From positions 1 through 14,375 of the forward strand of contig JABMOP010000144.1 of assembly GCA_013204125.1 (NCBI GenBank): a stretch of DNA of 14,375 nucleotides, written 5' to 3'. The DNA is from Rhodospirillales bacterium (GTDB taxonomy: Bacteria; Pseudomonadota; Alphaproteobacteria; Rhodospirillales; UBA2165). The notes beneath the pieces are model-generated. The model saw nothing but the letters and a program-made list of their open reading frames with translations, made no database searches and was not told where the DNA came from. The first letter of the stretch is position 1. The number at the start of each line of letters is the position of its first letter. Of this stretch, positions 12,835 to 14,375 are shown one piece after another. The position numbers and the translations under genes are program-made.

Positions 12835-13951
12835 GGATCAGCTTAAGATCGACGCGGTTCGGATCACCGCCGGGAATTTTGTTGCCGAGGGCGCGCACAT
12901 CAATGCGCGTCGAGCGTACTTCCTTGTCGATCAGGTACGAGCGAACCGCGAGGGCCCTAGAGAGCGATAGCCGGCGCGCCCGGCTGGCCGACAAATTGCC
13001 ACCGCCCGCATAAGCCAGCAGTTGAAGCCGGACTTTCGGCAATTGTTTCATTTGCCCGATCAGACGATCCAATCGGTCCTTGGCGGCGGGCGAAAGACTG
13101 GCCTCGCCAATTTTAAAAGAAACCGTATGGCCGCCCGTTGCCGCCGGTTTTTTTGTGTCGGCCGGGGGCAGAGCGGCTTGCTCAGTGGCGGGCGCTTTGG
13201 CAGTCGCCGGTTGTTTAGGCATCGGCGGCGGCGCGACTTCGGGCGCGGCCGGCGGTTTCGCTTTCATCGCAGCTGCGGTTCTGACCGGTGCCGGCGCTGG
13301 TTCTGCCGCCGGCGCTGGTTCTGCCGCCGGCGCGGGCTTTGCCGCCGGCATAGCCGGCGCCTTCACAGGTTCAGGCTTGGCCTCGGCTTTGGGGCTTAAT
13401 GAGCGCGCGACTTTAAGCGGCGCTTCGGCGGCTCGTTCGACCTCGGCGCGCGCCGGTGGCTGCTTGATCGGCTGCATTTTGGCAGCGGGTTTTCTTTTTT
13501 GTATTGTTCGCTTGGCACGCCGCTCCGTGCGGACGCTTCGCTTTATTGTAGATGGGTTTTTCAGCGTGACCTTCGGCAAGTCCAAACCGGTGCTGAGGCC
13601 ACTAAAACGGGGCAGGTCCGAAACCGTTCGGCGCGGGTTTCTGACCAGCAATTGAGAACGCGGGCGGCGCCGCGGCGGCGCCGACAAGGCATCGAAAGCA
13701 ACGCCGGGTTCGATGACCAATAATTGGGATTTACCGAATTTTGCCTGGCTGGAATCCACCGTCGGCGCCTTTCCGAGGACGCTCAGATCGACCATAATTT
13801 CGTTGTTCGCGCCCCATGGGCGAAGCTGCGCATCGGCAGACCCCATGCCAAAGCCTAGGACGAAACCGAAGGCAGCCAAAATAACCGCAATAACGCGCAA
13901 GCGTGACCGTAAAATCCTGCGATCAACTTCTCGCAGCGAAGAATTTGCCAT
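12827..13951 (-). CDS. Secreted Pro/Ala-rich protein with divergent OmpA-like domain
   Basis: First gene of the envelope trio, 374 aa. A membrane-targeting N terminus (hydrophobic about 19-37) ends in ADA-Q, a likely signal-peptidase site after residue 41; the protein is then periplasmic. A basic region follows (about 90-170, many Arg/Lys), then a low-complexity Pro/Ala linker (about 170-270), then an OmpA-like domain (275-374). LSLSRA keeps the Arg (332) of the peptidoglycan-binding pair, but the segment where GHTD is expected reads AYAGGG, so the ligand-binding Asp is missing. Start ATG at 13951, with AAGGGGA 8 nt upstream. It may be an adaptor between wall and channel; function unknown. 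Confidence 0.8.
   Translation of the reverse strand: MANSSLREVDRRILRSRLRVIAVILAAFGFVLGFGMGSADAQLRPWGANNEIMVDLSVLGKAPTVDSSQAKFGKSQLLVIEPGVAFDALSAPPRRRPRSQLLVRNPRRTVSDLPRFSGLSTGLDLPKVTLKNPSTIKRSVRTERRAKRTIQKRKPAAKMQPIKQPPARAEVERAAEAPLKVARSLSPKAEAKPEPVKAPAMPAAKPAPAAEPAPAAEPAPAPVRTAAAMKAKPPAAPEVAPPPMPKQPATAKAPATEQAALPPADTKKPAATGGHTVSFKIGEASLSPAAKDRLDRLIGQMKQLPKVRLQLLAYAGGGNLSASRARRLSLSRALAVRSYLIDKEVRSTRIDVRALGNKIPGGDPNRVDLKLIQR
13291..13344 (-). repeat. 18-bp tandem repeat in the Pro/Ala linker
   Basis: Two exact copies of CCGGCGCTGGTTCTGCCG (13291-13308, 13309-13326) and a third degenerate one (13327-13344) encode the PAPAAE repeats of the linker. In-frame expansion or loss would change linker length only. 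Confidence 0.85.
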
Positions 13952-14012
13952 ACAGTCTTCCCCTTATCGATGTCGTCGTCGCTCATAGGTGCAGAGCTAC
14001 GTTCCCATGGTA

Positions 14013-14041
14013 AACATAAACAAGCCTTGCTTGCCGCACAA
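14013..14041 (-). promoter_or_regulatory. Candidate promoter of the envelope operon
   Basis: On the minus strand TTGTGC (14036-14041), a 17-nt spacer and TATGTT (14013-14018), about 60 nt before the OmpA-like gene. Moderate match (3/6 and 4/6). Confidence 0.33.
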
Positions 14042-14134
14042 CAGGTTAACTTTTGGCCCAAGCGGCCTGAGAGATGCTTGATCGGCATGCGCCTCTGGCG
14101 ATATCCTAAGCTCAGCTCCTAGGAGGTGCGGCCC

Positions 14135-14375
14135 ATGGTGAAAAACATACTACTGGCCCTAACCGTAGCGACGGTCATTTTGTGGCAATCTGACGGCGCC
14201 AATGCCGATGCCATAGATGGCGGCTGGTGCCACGAAAAAAGCGGTAAACGGCTCAATATTGACGGCCCGGCCATCGTTACACCAGGCGGCAACCGCATCC
14301 AAGGCGATAATCAGCATCACACTTTCAGCTATAAAATACCGGCGGGCGAACCGGGGGCCGGCGGGCGCGTCGATA
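14135..14375 (+). CDS. Small secreted protein of unknown function (3' end outside window)
   Basis: An excellent ribosome site, AGGAGGTG at 14121-14128, precedes ATG at 14135. The visible 80 residues begin with a signal peptide (MVKNILLALTVATVILW) and a likely cleavage site around ANADA. The mature part starts IDGGWCHEKSGKRLNIDGP, followed by IVTPGG, a G-D-N-QHHTFSY stretch and IPAGEPGAGG. I have seen similar short alphaproteobacterial proteins with a WC...IDGP...TPGG pattern, but know no function. It is divergent from the envelope operon across 183 nt. Confidence 0.78.
   Translation, partial: MVKNILLALTVATVILWQSDGANADAIDGGWCHEKSGKRLNIDGPAIVTPGGNRIQGDNQHHTFSYKIPAGEPGAGGRVD

Noticed and set aside
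13080..13655. 191-codon plus-strand Gly/Ala-rich ORF
   Set aside because: It is the antisense image of the Pro/Ala-rich linker; low complexity on one strand keeps the other strand open.

Overview
The window looks like chromosomal DNA of an alphaproteobacterium, most likely of the Rhodospirillales type, with moderate GC content. The evidence is a set of alphaproteobacterial marker genes: a TrcR/DUF1013 cell-cycle regulator, a DUF1192 gene, two DUF465/YdcH small proteins (one beside purE), a zinc-ligand-free L31 protein, and a non-flagellar MotA/MotB-like pair upstream of rpmE. I see no insertion sequence, prophage, tRNA, rRNA or CRISPR array, and no recognisable defence island.

Layout. (1) 1-1512: the 3' part of a PAS-PAS histidine kinase gene, running tail to tail into purE with 8 nt between the stops. 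(2) 1521-2304, minus: purE, with its own good promoter, and a YdcH-like gene upstream. purK is not next to purE. (3) 2387-4006, plus: 6-phosphofructokinase and a TIGR02444-family gene, 6 nt apart. (4) 4065-4350, plus: two tandem 15-bp FUR-superfamily-like dyads, a promoter, and a 55-codon second YdcH-like gene. (5) 4446-6391, minus: trcR with a near-consensus promoter, and a quinone-oxidoreductase-like MDR enzyme. (6) 6494-6676, plus: DUF1192. (7) 6677-7038: a gene-free stretch with a CtrA-type TTAA-N7-TTAA site, a strong terminator, a sigma70-type promoter, a second terminator, and a perfect 14-bp inverted repeat. I read it as two tandem small-RNA candidates with complementary unpaired segments. 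(8) 7039-13951, minus: a membrane-anchored class III adenylate cyclase, rpmE with its own promoter, an MFS transporter, a MotB/OmpA-like protein, a MotA/TolQ/ExbB-like channel, and a secreted Pro/Ala-rich OmpA-like protein. (9) 14135-end, plus: the 5' end of a small secreted protein gene.

How the parts fit. The three genes at 10402-13951 look like one envelope machine: a proton channel (MotA/TolQ-like), a peptidoglycan-gripping stator (MotB-like, with the TM Asp and the cell-wall-binding Asp/Arg), and a periplasmic OmpA-fold accessory that has lost the binding Asp. The rest is largely housekeeping (purine synthesis, glycolysis, ribosome) plus signalling (histidine kinase, cyclase, TrcR). The two most interesting undescribed signals are the intergenic RNA pair at about 6780-6992 and the tandem dyads at 4065-4099. 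Both are sequence-pattern inferences that I could not test.
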